From the NCBI GenBank assembly GCA_036244855.1, contig BQKZ01000129.1, positions 45,450-109,449 of the forward strand: a stretch of DNA of 64,000 nt, in the 5' to 3' direction. Shown here in pieces: positions 14,901 through 29,900 of the stretch (its first letter is position 1; each line of letters starts with the position of its first letter). Below the pieces are notes generated by a model. That model saw nothing but the letters and a program-made list of their open reading frames with translations, ran no database searches and had not been told where the DNA came from. Both the position numbers and the translations under genes were made by a program. Source of the stretch: Temnopleurus reevesii. Lineage: Eukaryota; Echinodermata; Echinoidea; Temnopleuroida; Temnopleuridae.

Positions 14901-17900
14901 CTCTGTTCCTTGAGTCTCTCTGCACCTGAAAAATAAAATCATGGTGAAACAAAATTAACAAAACAAAGATATATAAGACATACAAACTTCTTCTGGAGCA
15001 CAATCCAGTATCTCCTTTAATCCAAGTTATGACTTTGTACTTTAAGCTTAGTTCACCAAACAACTCTCATTCTCTATAGCATTTAAACTCAGCCATTTTG
15101 TTCATTTTAATTTCAAATTATTTATACAAACATAACCAAACTAACTGGGCATACATAATTATCAAAACAAATTTTGTATTATAGTGATTGTAAAGTGTAC
15201 ATGATTTAAGTTTTTTTTCTTTTCTTGACACCTGTCTAGGGCAACTGGTGATGTGCATGATGGTGATATGCAAGATTCAATACGGAACCTCTTCCACTCC
15301 ATCAACTGTCTGATGCAGAGAGATGATGACAGACTCGAGAAGCATCAGGTCAGACCATTTATTATTGTTAAACCTTTCATTTCTGGAAATGTTTAAACTA
15401 ATTTACAACATTTTAGCAAATGACTTGTCTGTGAATATCGGTCATATAATCCGCAGTATAAAAATCTTTGAAATGTCCTGTAGTGCCAATTTTTTTTCTA
15501 TACAACATGTGATTAATATTTAGATTTTCGATTTTTAAATTGATATTTCATTCTATGTAATTATATTGTATGCTTCAAAGCAAATCATTAAAACTGTGTA
15601 TTTCTAATGAGCTTCCCGTAATGGTATATATTATCCTTCGTTGTTATCCTGATCATGGTTACTTTTTAAAGATGTTTAGTAGTTACTAAATACAAATAGC
15701 TATTTGAACAGCTTGATGCCAGTTATGCAAATGTTTACATGTTCTTCAGTAATTTTAATCTGAGTAGATTTTTAATCGACCCATGGTTAATGAGTTATAC
15801 TTAGTTATACTAATACTTAAAAATGAATATTGAAAAATATCACTAAATTTTCTAGTGAGTTGAGTTGATATATACCATGTAAAAATTGATGTAATTTCCT
15901 TGATTACAGCTGGTGGTGCTAAGAAAGTTCAGCACGATATGCAATGAGCTGATGGCCATAGCTATGTACACAGCCCCTGAGGTCAGCCAGTTTACTGCGG
16001 ACCTACTGGTCTGCATACCGCTGACGCTGAGGAGAATTAGTGTGCTACAGAGCAAGCTGGATTGCATCAAAGAAGCCATTAACAGTACACTCTTCAAGTC
16101 ACCAAGTAAGAGGGAATATGATGAAGAGAATTTGGATGAGGTGGGGGAGGGGTTTGAAGAGAGGGACAAACTGAAAGACAACAATTTGATTGCACAGAAG
16201 AATAGATGAGGTTTAAAAGGGATAAGACAAATTATTAGGAAGTTGGAAGGAGGAGGAGGAGGAGGAGGAGGAGGAGTAGGAGGAGGAGGAAGGAGGAAGG
16301 AGGAAGGAGGAAGGAGGAAGGAAAGTGGAAAGGAAGGAAGGAACAAAGATTGAAGGAAGGGAGAGTAGATGAGACAGAAGGGGGGGAGCAGGGTCAAGAA
16401 CGATGAGATGAAGGTGAGAGAAGAAAACATGAGGGAAAAATATATATGTATCTAAAAAATTTCCCTTTACTACTATACTATGAATATGATAAATAAAAGT
16501 AAAAAAATCTTGCTATTAGATGTTGATACATGTAAGTTAACAATTTGATCAAAAAGACTATAAAGTCAAGTGTGATAACCAAGATGTGGTACTGTTCTTT
16601 TTTCAGTGGCACGAAGAGTGCTTCTTCAACCCTGTTTGAGTCAGCTTCAACAACATATTCAGGCTGAGCATCTTCCCGATGTCTGCATTTCGATCGTAGA
16701 AGATATCCTCATTACACTACACACGCTCTCACAGGTATAAGGCTGGTCAATTCCACCAAAAATTGGTTCTTTGGTAGTATTACATTGTAAAAATCTAGTA
16801 AAAAAGAGCTTGAGCTTTGGATCCTAGCAGAATCTTAATCGCAAGCAAAATGACAATGAAATGAAGTGAACACACAAGTATATAGAAAAAGCTAAACGAG
16901 GAGGTGGAGAGAATGAAAGAACAGGATGTGAGGAGCAGCCAATTACAGAGCAAGGAGGGAAGAATAAAGGAACTCCCATGCTTGAACAAAAGAAAGATGA
17001 CCAGCTGGAGGAGAGCATGGGGCAAAATAATGAAGCGATTAGAGAAGTGTGAAATTTGAGAGGGCTTAAGGGAAGGCGAGAAAGCCAAGTAGAAAACTTT
17101 AGGTTAACCCAGGTGAAAATTTGTCAAAAAAGGTCATCTGTCTGCAAGGACCAATATTTTCTGTTTCTCTTGTGTGGTCAATATGAAATTTGACTCTGTC
17201 CAAATATCCCATCTGTTGGCTTAAAGTAATAATTCCACAAAGTATGATATCTTAGATTAATGATTCAATTCAATTCAATTCAAATTTCATGATGAGCAAA
17301 TGAAATATCTCCAAATTAGGCAAAGGTAAGAAAAACTGTCCATTGAATTTGTATGATTGAAAACAACATTTTTATTTTTAATTGTGAGAAGAATGTTTGC
17401 CAATGGTTTGGGAGCAGGAACGCCATATATGAAAGTCAAGTATATGGCATGATATTGTACAATGCTTGAGTGTCATTTGGTAACTATTCTATAGCTCGGT
17501 AGAAATAGTGTAATTGTAATATGCAGTCGAGCGTGACCATGCATAAGTTGCGCAAAGTAAATACACAATTTATCATTTCTATTACAGACAGAGAACATGG
17601 AAGAAGAGATTGGTCTTGTGATACATCACCTCTTCAGAGAGATACTTGGCATGGTGCCAACCTCAGAGAATATGACAGACTTACATGTGAGTAGTCCAAA
17701 GCCATGTCTATTTCTTGTCACAGTTTGCTAGCTATGTTGAAAAGAAAAGGTCCTGCATGTAAAGGGCTTTTTGATCAAAAGAAACCGGTAACTTATTCTT
17801 CAAACAAATAATAAAAAGGGGTGTGAACTTATTATGAATTTAAACACTGATTTATGCTTTATATAGTCTGTAGTATAGAATATTTGAAGTTTTGAAAAAG

Positions 17901-20900
17901 TTGAGGTTGCTCAATTTATGACCAAATACTACAGTGGTAATTTGTACAGAATTTATCAGATTGTAGTGTCTTATCATGTCACACCAAAGGCTTTATGATA
18001 ATGCATACTATTATTCAGTAATTATTTATAGAAATCTAATGTAGACATATTCCATTTTTATTTTTATTTATCATGCCATTTTCTCCTTTTTTTATCATGT
18101 TCATAGTTCATGAGGAAAGTGAGTATTCAGTTTATATCTGTGAGAGAATTGGGGTTTTTGCTTTTTAATATTCAAGAAAGAGATGCTCTGTTTTTCTAAG
18201 CTCCTCTATATCGTATACCGCTAGCATGCAATCACCTGCTAAGAATGCTTCTCATATTTTCTGATTCAGTTTACATTGGCATTTCCTTAGAAACTTCTCT
18301 GCTTTTTCTCATTACTGTTAGACAGTATAAGGAGAGTTTCAGTACATCTATGCATTTTATAATGCAATATTATCTCTACTTCCATTATTTTGGTAGCATA
18401 GTTGACAAGTTTATTATTTTATTGTAAACAGGTATCTGCATTTCTGTCAATAGACTAGGGGGTTCTTTCTATTCTTCACCATTACCGCTTCAGTCGCCTG
18501 CTTTTTACCTCAAAATATGCATTGAGATATTGTATGAAGTTCTGCTTTTTTAACTTCATGGCCTATATATGGATTCTGTTTTTACTCGCCATTACCAAAA
18601 ATTTTGCATTCCATTAACAGACTCTTTTATTTATAGATTAAAAAATCTGTTTCTTACCAACTGTGATTATGTGGTACCCATCTGACCTAATAGTAGCAAT
18701 TGAGCTACATTACTTGGTATCAACTTTGCGTACATTAACTGTTGCTATATTGGGCAAGCTTTAGGCAAGCTTTTGGGTCATCAAGAAAAGCCTGTTTGTA
18801 CAAAGAATGCATAAAATTAGCAACATATATGAAAGCTGTCCGGTATGCCAAGTTATATTAGTCGTATTTAAATGACTTGATTGTGAAGGGTGCAAAGGAA
18901 GATTTAAACAAAATCATGGTTTTGTGAATGCCCTTCTTCAAGGCTTATTTCATCAGGCAATCGAAACTGGTATTTGTTTGAATTGATTTGTGAAATACAA
19001 ACAAGGTGTGATGAAAATACAACATACACAATATAACTCGTTCACTCTGTACATTTTCTGCTGTTAATATATATTGCCTCAATTTTGCAGATGCATGCAT
19101 CCATCTGTATATTTCATTAACATGGCATTTTGTATAACTTGAAATAAAACGTATTTCAAATTCTCATCTCCTCCTATGCTTTTGTCATTGTGCTTTGATC
19201 TTTTCAGCAGAAAGGCATATAAAGTTTTGGAAGTTGCTCTTGAAAGATATTGAATTAAATTGTTCCTGCATTGCTTAGCATAAACTTGAACCTGTATTCA
19301 GAGACAGAAATCACATTCGTCATTAATAATGCAATCATATTTATTGACTGTCATTGGACTGGTCTACACCGGAAAGTCCCTGTATCTATAATATAAAGCA
19401 AGTCCATCATAGAGTATATCAAAACACAATTCAATGAATGTTTTCTTCTCTAATGCTGTGAAAGAAGTGTAAAAGGAATTTGCTGCTTGATAAATGATAA
19501 GTAAATCTCAAAGGCAAGAATGATTTCACTTTAGTGGTCTTGTTGTAACTAGAATAAAACAAATGTGTTGGACAAATTCTAACACAGTAATTGGAATTTT
19601 TGAAAAACAGTAGCATATACATCAAGTAGAAGTCTTGTATATATTTCTTCATCTATCATCATCATGTAAATCCCCATTAATCATTTATGTACATGTATGC
19701 ATTTATATTGAAATTCACATTGACAACAAACACTATTAATATGCTGAAATATATGTGACAAAAAAAATGATCAAGATGCTTGAATCTGGAATAAAGCGTG
19801 AAGTTTGGTATATAAAGGTAATTTGGGGTGCTGAGTTCAAATATTGCCAGCCACAATCGATCTGACCATGGGATCATGCTTTCTGCTGGATTCCAGCAAC
19901 ATGTTAATGTATCTTACAGACTATAATTGAGTAGTCGTCTTGTTCTAATTTCATCATGATTATTAACTTTCCCTTGCATACCAGACCCGTTGCATCACCT
20001 GTCTCATGGAGATGTTACGTCTGATGAAGGAGCGGCATTACTTCCTCCTGACAGACAACTTCTCAAACGTCCGCTACAGACAGGAGTTTATCACGGGAAT
20101 CCTCATGCTCTTTGAAGAGTGCGTGACGAAGGATATCTACTCTAAGGACTGGGCAGCGATGAGAATGGTTGCAAACAGGTAGGAAATGAATTAGGTGGTT
20201 AAGCCTCTACAGAAGGATGTGAGGAGCTAACCTCTTAAGCGAGTACACTGTATGCAACAAATCATAATTTTTCTAAAGACCATGCAGCTATGAGGATGGT
20301 CACAAACAGGTTTGCAATTTTAGGTTTGAAATAATTGGCTTCAAAAGCACACTTATGCTAATGTTCTTTTTCCTCATTGAAGAATTTTTTAATGAAAAGC
20401 AGTCTATTCCATGCAATGGTCAGCTATCTGGATGGTTGCAAAAAGGGAAACAAGAAATTGCTTTGCTAAACCTATACAGAGTATTCTTAACATGTAAATA
20501 AATCCGGCATTAGTATACTCATACAATTGAAGAGTTGTTGAACAAAAAATATATATTCTTATAATTCTGTTTAAAAATTAGATACATTTCTATCCCACTT
20601 CCCTTCCTTCTTGAATGACATTTGTTCTTTAATCATGCATGAAAATTAATACACATGTACATATAAATCGATATTCTGCAATTGCAGCCAGAAAATAAGT
20701 TCACCCAAATTATACATCTGAAGAAAAAGATATATAAATATATGTCATAAGTGTGGTGTAAAATGTTTGGCTATCACTACACAATGGTATCACTATCACT
20801 TTTTCTTTGAATACATGTTTATTGAATCATTTTTCTAGGGTTATTTTGACAGCTATCAAGAGATTCTGCTCAGATCTTAATCACGATGACATGATTAAGG

Positions 20901-23900
20901 TAGGTACAATCAAGCTCCCCTGAGGGATCACACTGCTGCACACTATCCACACAATCCACAATGAAATATAATGCCATAGAAGAAAGTTGACTGAAAAAAA
21001 GATATATGTGTAATGAGATATTTTGCCATGTAAGGATCAATCCTTTTAAGCCAAATTCCATAAATTTTTGCATCCAGCCCCCTACATTTGTGGACCTGAA
21101 TAAAACATTTCCTTTGTTTGTATATATATTTTTATTCCTCCGATTATGTTTTCGGGTTGTCCGTCCGTCCGTGCGTGCGTCTGTGCGTGAGTGCGTCCGG
21201 ACCTTGTTACCGTTATAAGTTCAGAACCGCTGGATGGATTTAAACTAAACTTGGCTCAAGTATGTATGAGCATGTAAGGATGAACTTAGTAGTTGTTGTG
21301 TTCAATGGGTCAAAGGTCAAAAGTCACAGCGCTAAAAACTTGTAAAAAATCACCCAAAACAGCTTGTAAATGCAATAAATACAGAACTTTTATACAGATT
21401 TTAACGAAACATGTCTTAAGTATGTATAAGCATGTGAGGATGAACTGATTAGATTTTTGGTTCAGTGGATCAAAGGTCAAAGGTCACCATGCAGAAACAC
21501 TTGAACCAATTTCTTTCAAACTTACAGTGTGCAGCTCAATTATGTATAAGCATGTGAGGAAGAACTGATGAGATTTTGGGTTCACGGGTCAAAGGTTGCA
21601 GTGCCCAAAATGGCATGGAACAAGCTGTACATATCTTTCTGGTTGCGTGATGGCGGAGGCATAAATTTCGACTGTGCGTGGTCGAGGATTCATCTAATTT
21701 ATGATTATGGCTAAAATAATTGATAAAGTGAAGTCAATCAGGAGAAAAGTGATGTTGGATGTACAACAGAGTTTACCAAATTATGGAATTGCTGAGTTAT
21801 AGCCCTTTTACCATTAAAACAGAACCCATTCAAATGATTATATTAATTTGGCAAAGGTAGATCTGCAATTATATGCATTTTCTTCAAGTTGATAGGAAGT
21901 TACATTTTACATCAATTGTAATGCAAATTAATGTAGTCACATTACCTCTTGTGTAAACTTGGCATATATTAACCATTGGCATCTATCAACAGATTTCTTC
22001 TTGTAATCCTTTTCTGGCCCCTATCAGTTTGATGTTTTACTTGATGAATTGATCTCATTTATACATGATTTTATCTCCATTCTAATGTGTGTTCATCTCA
22101 CAAGATTATAGATTGATTTGCCCATACAGGGAATGATTAAAAGAGAAAAGGGGTGGTGATTGAATGAACAAAAAGTTTAATTGCTTTATAGAAATCATAC
22201 ATTTGATTTAAAATGATTGTGTGTATTTGATCTGAATTTCTTTACTCAGTTGAGAACTCAGTACTTTGAGCTAGCAGTATTCTTCATCATCCAACCTGTT
22301 CTCCAACTGGAAAACTTCACCCCAGCCAAGCAGGAGAGACTGAAGAAGAGGTTTGGTGATATGAGGATTGAGATGACGACGGAGCTCATCGAGAAATGGA
22401 ACAGTCTTGGTAAATATCACTTGTTTTCTATTCAGTAATGTATGTTTTCTGGTGTTCCGTCCTTCTCTCTGTCCGTCTTTCTCAAGCCAAACAGGAGGGA
22501 ATTAAGAAGAGGTTTGGTAAAATAAGGATTGAGATGAAAACAGAGCTCATCGAGAAGTGGAACAGTCTTGGAAAACATCACCCCTTTTCTATGTTAGTAT
22601 AGATTGATAACACTATCAGAATTATGTAGATACGATATACTGTATTCGTGGTGCTACTCTCGAGAATGTATGTTACAGTACATTATACAAAAAGAAGATT
22701 AACTCATGAATTATATAAAATTACTTGACTCTCTTACATAAAAATGGTACCCTAGTGTATGATGTATGGAATCATATACTCTTGATCGAAAATTAGGATA
22801 TATATGTACATTTTAATGATTAAGTTATTCAGAATTTATTTTAGTAAAGAAAGAGTTGACACAGAATTTTTTGTATTTCTCCTCGACAATGAGCCCATTG
22901 CCTGCTGAACTCATTAATTTCTATACAAATTATAATGGAATCGGAGAATTATGCTCAGCCGGTTAAAGTAAAATGTGTAAAATAATGATAATATCATGCA
23001 AAATGATGTCCTTTGTGTTTGAAGGTCTACAGTATTCAGCTTCTATCCATTATTTTTATCCTTCAATCTTCATATATATTTGGTCTAGGTGAATACACAA
23101 AAAAGTTTCTGATGCCCCTGCCCTCCAAAAGGTTGGCATAGCTCTCTTAACATAATTTCAAACGATTTAATCCATGTTATTGTTTTTGTTATGATTTTGC
23201 TTTTGATCCAGGTCAATTGAAGAGTCAGTTCAGTCACCTGACACGCCCCTTCATAGAAGTGACAATGATCCCTCATGTCGTGATCCGTGAAGCCAGTATA
23301 CCACTTCTCTTTGATATCATGTGTTCAGAGATCCATGACAAGCTTTCCTTCTTGAAGGTAAGTCTCTAAGTTTGCAATATGAGATAAAAGGATAAAGAAA
23401 TTGGACAGAGTATTAAACCACCAATTCAAGCCTTTACAATAGCTACAGCATCCTAAACTAAAAGATAGTAGCTTTTCTGTCATATGGCTATCAGGTTCAA
23501 CACCTGTTCTACATTCCCTTGCAGAATTACAGGGGAGGAAATTTGTCCTAGAACAAGTGTAGATGCCTAAATGGGTTATTGTTTAATTTGTCTAATTTCT
23601 TTGTCTTTTGGTCTCACAGTGCAGAGATTCCAAACTTCCGGAATGCATGAGGTTAGGGTTTAAACGTGCATCATCAAATAGTTGAATCAAATATTTTCTC
23701 ATATGAGAGAGAGCATATGGTTACATGCTTTCTGTCATGAGAAAATATTTTGATCAGCTGCTTGGGGATTCAGATTTTTCTTTTGATCCTTATGTATTCT
23801 CTGGAGTTTTGGCATATATTGCTACATATCATGTGGGTATGAGTGTGGGCAGGGCAATCAGACTATGCCTCATCTTCTGAGCTGCAATACAATGTTACAA

Positions 23901-26900
23901 ATTTGTACCGTGAGGAACCTGTCAATGAATGACATGGCTGTAGCGCTTTGAACCTTTTCTGGAATTAAGCGCTATATAAATTTTGTATATTATGTATTAG
24001 ACATTCGGAAATGGTTGTATGACGACATGAGATGATGAAGTATGTGTTATAGCGTGTTGTTGATGAGAAACATCATGATAGTTATATGCTGGTTTGTTTC
24101 AAAGAAGGAGGACAGTTGTGGTTTTAAATATCTTTAACAGAATCCTCAGGCTGACATTGGTCAAGAAATTACAGCAACTTTTTGAAATGATAAGCTGTAT
24201 CATTGAAAGTATTATTGACGATTATTAGCATAGATTGTTTAGCATAAATAAAACATGTCGATTTTGCATATTATTTGTTTCAAAGGTAGTGGATTTATAC
24301 AAAATATTAAATTTCATTTATTTTATTTAAATTTTACTTTAATACAGCTTGAAGATGATCTAATAGACAAGCTTGATGACATGGTATGTGAGCAGAACAA
24401 AGGGGACGAAAAATACACAGCTCTCGTCAACAAGATGTAAGCTCAACTTATACCCCTTCCTTCAACTCTATTTTTTATATTATGAATTGGATGATAATAT
24501 ATTGCACCATACATTGGTTAGAACCATTCAATTTCTTTGCAGTTATAATACTAGAGAGACATGAATATACTTGCTGAGCAACATATAAATGTGGTAAACA
24601 TCTATGAATATTCCATCATGATGATTACTAAGTTCTAAATATTGTTAGTTTTGTGCCATCAACAAACTGTAAAATTAATAAAAAGTAAGTCATGAAAAAA
24701 AGATTTGAATACTGTAAAAGCCAACAATATAGAATATATAAATCTTAGAGAATTCACTGAATTTCAGACATTTACACACAGTAGCAAATTGTTATTTTCA
24801 TGTTTTAAAGATTATTCTAAACAAGTCTATGGACTTTCTAATGAGTCAATATTTTATAGCGAATTAATGGTCGCGAAATTTACAAAAATTATACCCCAGC
24901 AAAAATTTCAGCTATTACCGTAGTTTGAAGGCATTTTAATGTCAATGAGTATCTTTTATCCTTACAGCCTGATAGAAAAGATCTCAACCCAGCCATGGCG
25001 AGAGGAGGGCGAGCAGTTTGTGGAGAAAGTCAGGAGTCTACTAGAGAGACTGATAGATTATAGGAATGTGTGTAATAAGTCAGTAGAAAACCGCTACCTC
25101 AAACTCAGCTGCATATATCATCTAATGGTGAGTAAAGGGGACATTTTTGTCTCGCCTGCGTAGCAGAATCAAGACATAGGCGCCGCTTTTTCCGACGGCG
25201 ACGTCAACAGCGGCGTCAACAATTTAGAATTGCTCTAAATCAAAAACACCTTGCCCGATTTTCATCAAACTTGCACAATAGGTCCATTGGGTGTCCCAAA
25301 TAGCGCAGAGCAATTTTCAGGTCATTATCTAAGTCAAAGGTCATCTGAGGTCAAATTTCCAAAATCTTAACCTTGAAACTTAACCTTGGCTCTCATTTTA
25401 AAACCCCTCGCCTGATTTTCATCAAACTTGCACAAGAGGTCCATTGGGTGGCCCAAATAATGCAGAACAATTTTCAGGTCATTGTTGAGGTCAAAGGTTA
25501 TCTGAGGTCAAATTTTCTAAATTTTAACCTGGAAACTTAACCTTGGCTCTCGTTTCAAAACCCCTTGCCCGATTTTCATCAAACTTGCAAAATAGGTTCA
25601 TTGGGTGGCCCAAAAAGTGCAGAGCAATTTTCAGGTCATTATCGAGGTCAAAGGTCATCTGAGGTCAAATTTCCGAAATCTTAACCTGAAAAATTAATCT
25701 TGACTTTTTTTTCAAATCAACTTGCCCGATTTTCATTAATCTTGCACAATAGGTCCATTGGGTTAGCCAAATAATGCAGAGCAATTCTCTAGTCATCGAC
25801 GAGGTCAAAGGTCATCTGAGGCCAAATTTCTAAAATCTTAAGCTGAAAAATTATCCTTGGCTCTTATTTCAAAATCCTTTGCCCAATATTCATCCAACTT
25901 AAACCATCGATATAGAAATATGTCAATTTAAGCATATTGCTATAATTTACAAATCGCGCAATGCAGGCGAGACTGCCAGGCGGCGTTTCACTTGTTCTTT
26001 TTCTCCTTCTCTTATTGTTCTTCCTTATCCTGTTTCAGTACATTTTCACACTTCTCTCTGTGTTTTCCTTTTGGTCGCATATTTTCAACTTAATTAAACT
26101 CTGCTTGATTTCAATGATTATTATTTATTTTGTGTGATGTTAACCAATAGTGACTAATTATATTATATATTTCTGTTAATGGTAATTGGTATCATTCTGC
26201 AATTCAGCCATTTGGCTGCGAATTATTCATTTTTTTGTAGACAGTTTTAAATAAGTGAATGAATAAATCAATAAATGAATGAATAAATAAATGTAATTTT
26301 TTGGATATCAGCTGGTTGATTTTTTTCTGTACTACATAGCTGCATTCTATATCTGTTATTATTATTATTGCTATTATGTTTTCTTGTTAGAACTTCTACA
26401 AGGATGATGAGAGGCGTAAGGACATCTATACAAGGTACATCTATCACCTTCATGACCTTCATCTGACAGCTGGTGACTTCACAGAGGCTGCCCATACACT
26501 ACTCATGCTGGCTAGCACCCTCGACTGGACTGACAATATCGTGCCTGCTGATAAGAAGCATAGGCAGGAGACGGAGGCGGAACGCAAGATTAAGCTGTAT
26601 GGAGAGATCATTGAGCTTGTCAAACGGGGACAGGTGAGCAAGATAGATTGAGTGAAAAAGAGTGAGATAGAGAGATAAAGGAGAAGGAAAAAAATGTTTG
26701 TGTGTTTTCTTTACTGATTTGCATGAGAGATAGAGAATGGAAGAGAGAAAGAAAAATAATGTATGTTTGTGTTTTTGTGTGTTTGTTTCAGTTACGATGT
26801 GAATGATGTATGTGTGTGATAGATAAGTGAAAGGAAGGGAAAGAAAGAGACTCAAATCCAGGTAACCCATTTCACTACAGGTTCATAGTTAAAACTCTTT

Positions 26901-29900
26901 CCTCTTCTTTGTACCATTCAATTTAACATCAACCCAGCCCTGACCAACCGCTTTGTTTGAATTCTTCATGTGTAAGATGCATTCCTACTGCATACATCCC
27001 ACACAGACATACCCATTCAACTTTGTCTGCTATTTGATATTCTACTCTGATCATACTCTATAGAATGAGAACAGCCAGCAATATCTTGATTTAAAAAGGA
27101 AAAGCATCAGAGATAATTTGTCCTGATGTTAGAAAAAGTACTTCAGATTTTATTTCAGTATATAGAAGAGGTATTTTCTACAAATAATTTTATACAATTG
27201 ATGCTTTGTGTTGTTAGGTTTGGGAGATTGGCATTCCACTGTGTAAGGAGCTGGCTATCCAGTATGAAACTAAACAATTCGACTATGCAAACCTGAGCAA
27301 GCAACTGGTAAGTGTATTGAAAATTTTATCAATGAAAGTAATATTGGCAACTTTATTGTATTGAAATTATGTTTATGATTTCGTCATACAATGGACCCCC
27401 CCTGATAGGACCAAAAAGACTGAAAACACAATTTGCATAGACTTTATACATGAAATCAAATTTTTTAGCCATTTTGGCCTTGACAATTTTTCTTGTCACC
27501 CAAGCATTGAAAACCCAGTTGTCGCAAATTTGGTCTCAAATTTAGGCAAGAATCACAAGAGTTACATTTTTAGGGGTTATGACATGGTAAGTTCTGATTA
27601 GAGTACCCAGTTGCCCAGTATATTTTGGCGATGAAATGTATTCTACATTCTCTCTTCTATGCCCACCACAATTGTTACACCAAATCTAATTTTTTTCTTA
27701 GATGAATCAGTATCTTGAAGTAAGATCTTTTTCAAGCTTGCCAGTAATGATCAAGAACTAACTTTGTTCCAGGATCAAGATCTGTAATATCTTTGTACAA
27801 TGCTCCAAATAGGATTTTATTAGGGTATCACATGCACTGCAATTTTGATGAAGGGCAATACACTACTCAGGACAAAACCAATTGAGAACTGTAGGAAATC
27901 CACAGAGGGTACTACAGCAACGAAATAGGGATTGGTAATTACCTTGGGTTGCCGAAGGTTAATTTGAGCCCTTTACTCTTCCATATGTTGATGAGCGATT
28001 TGATGTATTATCATGACATACAGAAAACACAAGCACAATTCTTTGAGTACATAGAGAACCAGCCCAGACAGCCGCCAACATTCTTCAGGATCAAATTCTT
28101 TGGTGTCTTCCCCATCCTCAGGAAAGTAAGTATTTTGTTCGATATTACTTTCTATACAGAGATCCCAACCACAATTGTACTCCTTACGTTTTCTATCCTT
28201 GCATTTGACAAAGTATACAATTTTTTGTTCACATCTTTTGATACTCGCTAATACTCAAAAAAGACCTATGTGCATGAAGTGCACTCAAGTCCTATCATTT
28301 ATTAACCTAATTAATATGTTTCTTGTAGTATGTTTCTATTCCATCTCACAATCCGCCGTATGACCCTGGTTTAAAAAAAACCTAAATAAATTTTCTTGGG
28401 CTTTGAAATGTGAGAAACACAACAAGCAAAAACTAAGGAAGAAAGTTCATTCTTAAGTTCATTATTGTAATTCAGCCTTGGAACCAGACTTCAGCAAGAA
28501 AAAAAACCAAATGTATATCACATTGTGCAGATGATTTGGCAAGCATAAATAAATGAGAAGATAATACATGACACATTCTAGAAACAACCAAGAACTTTAT
28601 TTCATGGATGATATCATTACATCTGAACATACCCTTGCTATACTCCTGGATACTGCATAGTGCAAGCAGCTTGAGTGTAATAAATGATCGCTAAGATAGT
28701 AGAAAAATGCTATTACAAGAGTCGCATGATGAAAAATCTGGAACAATATTCATTCCATATTTTGTTTGTTATTTTATTTTCTAATAATTAGCATCGAGAG
28801 TATGTCTACCGAGGCCAGCCCTTTGATCAACCTCAGACCGTAATCCAGAGATTCCAAGCGGAATTCCCTCAGGCCAAGGCATGGACCGGCAGCAAACCAC
28901 CAACGGATGACGACTTTCAGTCAAATGAGCAATGTATCCTTTCATGATTGGAGATGAAGGGCTCTATTTTACGATCCTCTGCCTGTTTCTCTGCAATTCA
29001 GTGAAACTCTTAGCATAAAATTGTACATTTAGTTTCCCTTTTGGAAGAGTATAGTTGATTGAATTACTTCCTGCACATATCTGTTGAGATAGGGATTTTA
29101 GCAAATTAAACAAGGATTTGTGAATTGACTGCAAATTGCAAAGGTAGCATGGTGTCTGCACAAAAATCTGAATTGTCAGTTGAAATATTTAGGTATCTGT
29201 TTTTCAAAGGTGTTTGTCTTTCAATTTCCTTGCAGAGATATTAGCAAGTACAAAAATGCAAAAAAATGTTACAACTTAAAAGCATGAAACTTGCAGCAAA
29301 TATTGTTTGAAGATTCTGTTCAAAATTTTCTTTCATTCTTTCAGTGTCCTTACATAGATCTATTATAAATTGAGTTATATTACAATAATTGCCCTGTGCC
29401 ATGTCCTCTATAGACAGGTTTAAATAGATATGATTATGCTTTAAGTTGCTCCTTAACATCTTTGTTGCCCAGACGTCGAGGTGCGACAATTGAAATGTGT
29501 TCCCTCATCTCACCCTCATATAGAAGGCAATGCACCTGCAAACATCCGTCACTTTGCTGAGAACTATGACATCAACATGTTCATCTTTGATGCACCATTC
29601 CACAGAGGAGAGAGAGATAAGACACAGGAGTTCAAGGTAATGGAAACTTAAATCCCAGCAAAACTAAAATTGTAATATTAATCCTCTAATGAATATTTTA
29701 CTGATTTGCTCATTTTTTCCAATCTTTAAAAATTCATAACTTTTTTTTTTATTACTTGTCCGTTTCTCTTCAAACTTTTTTTTATTCTGCTCACAATTTT
29801 GTTTGCTTCTTTTTAAAAAAACACTATTTTTGTGTAGACTCTTCTTTTAATGTACCAATTTTCATCAATCAATTTTTAGAAATGTAAAACAAAAATAATT

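Noticed and set aside
15852..16430. 192-codon antisense frame
   Set aside because: Shadow of exon 14 and of the GGA microsatellite.
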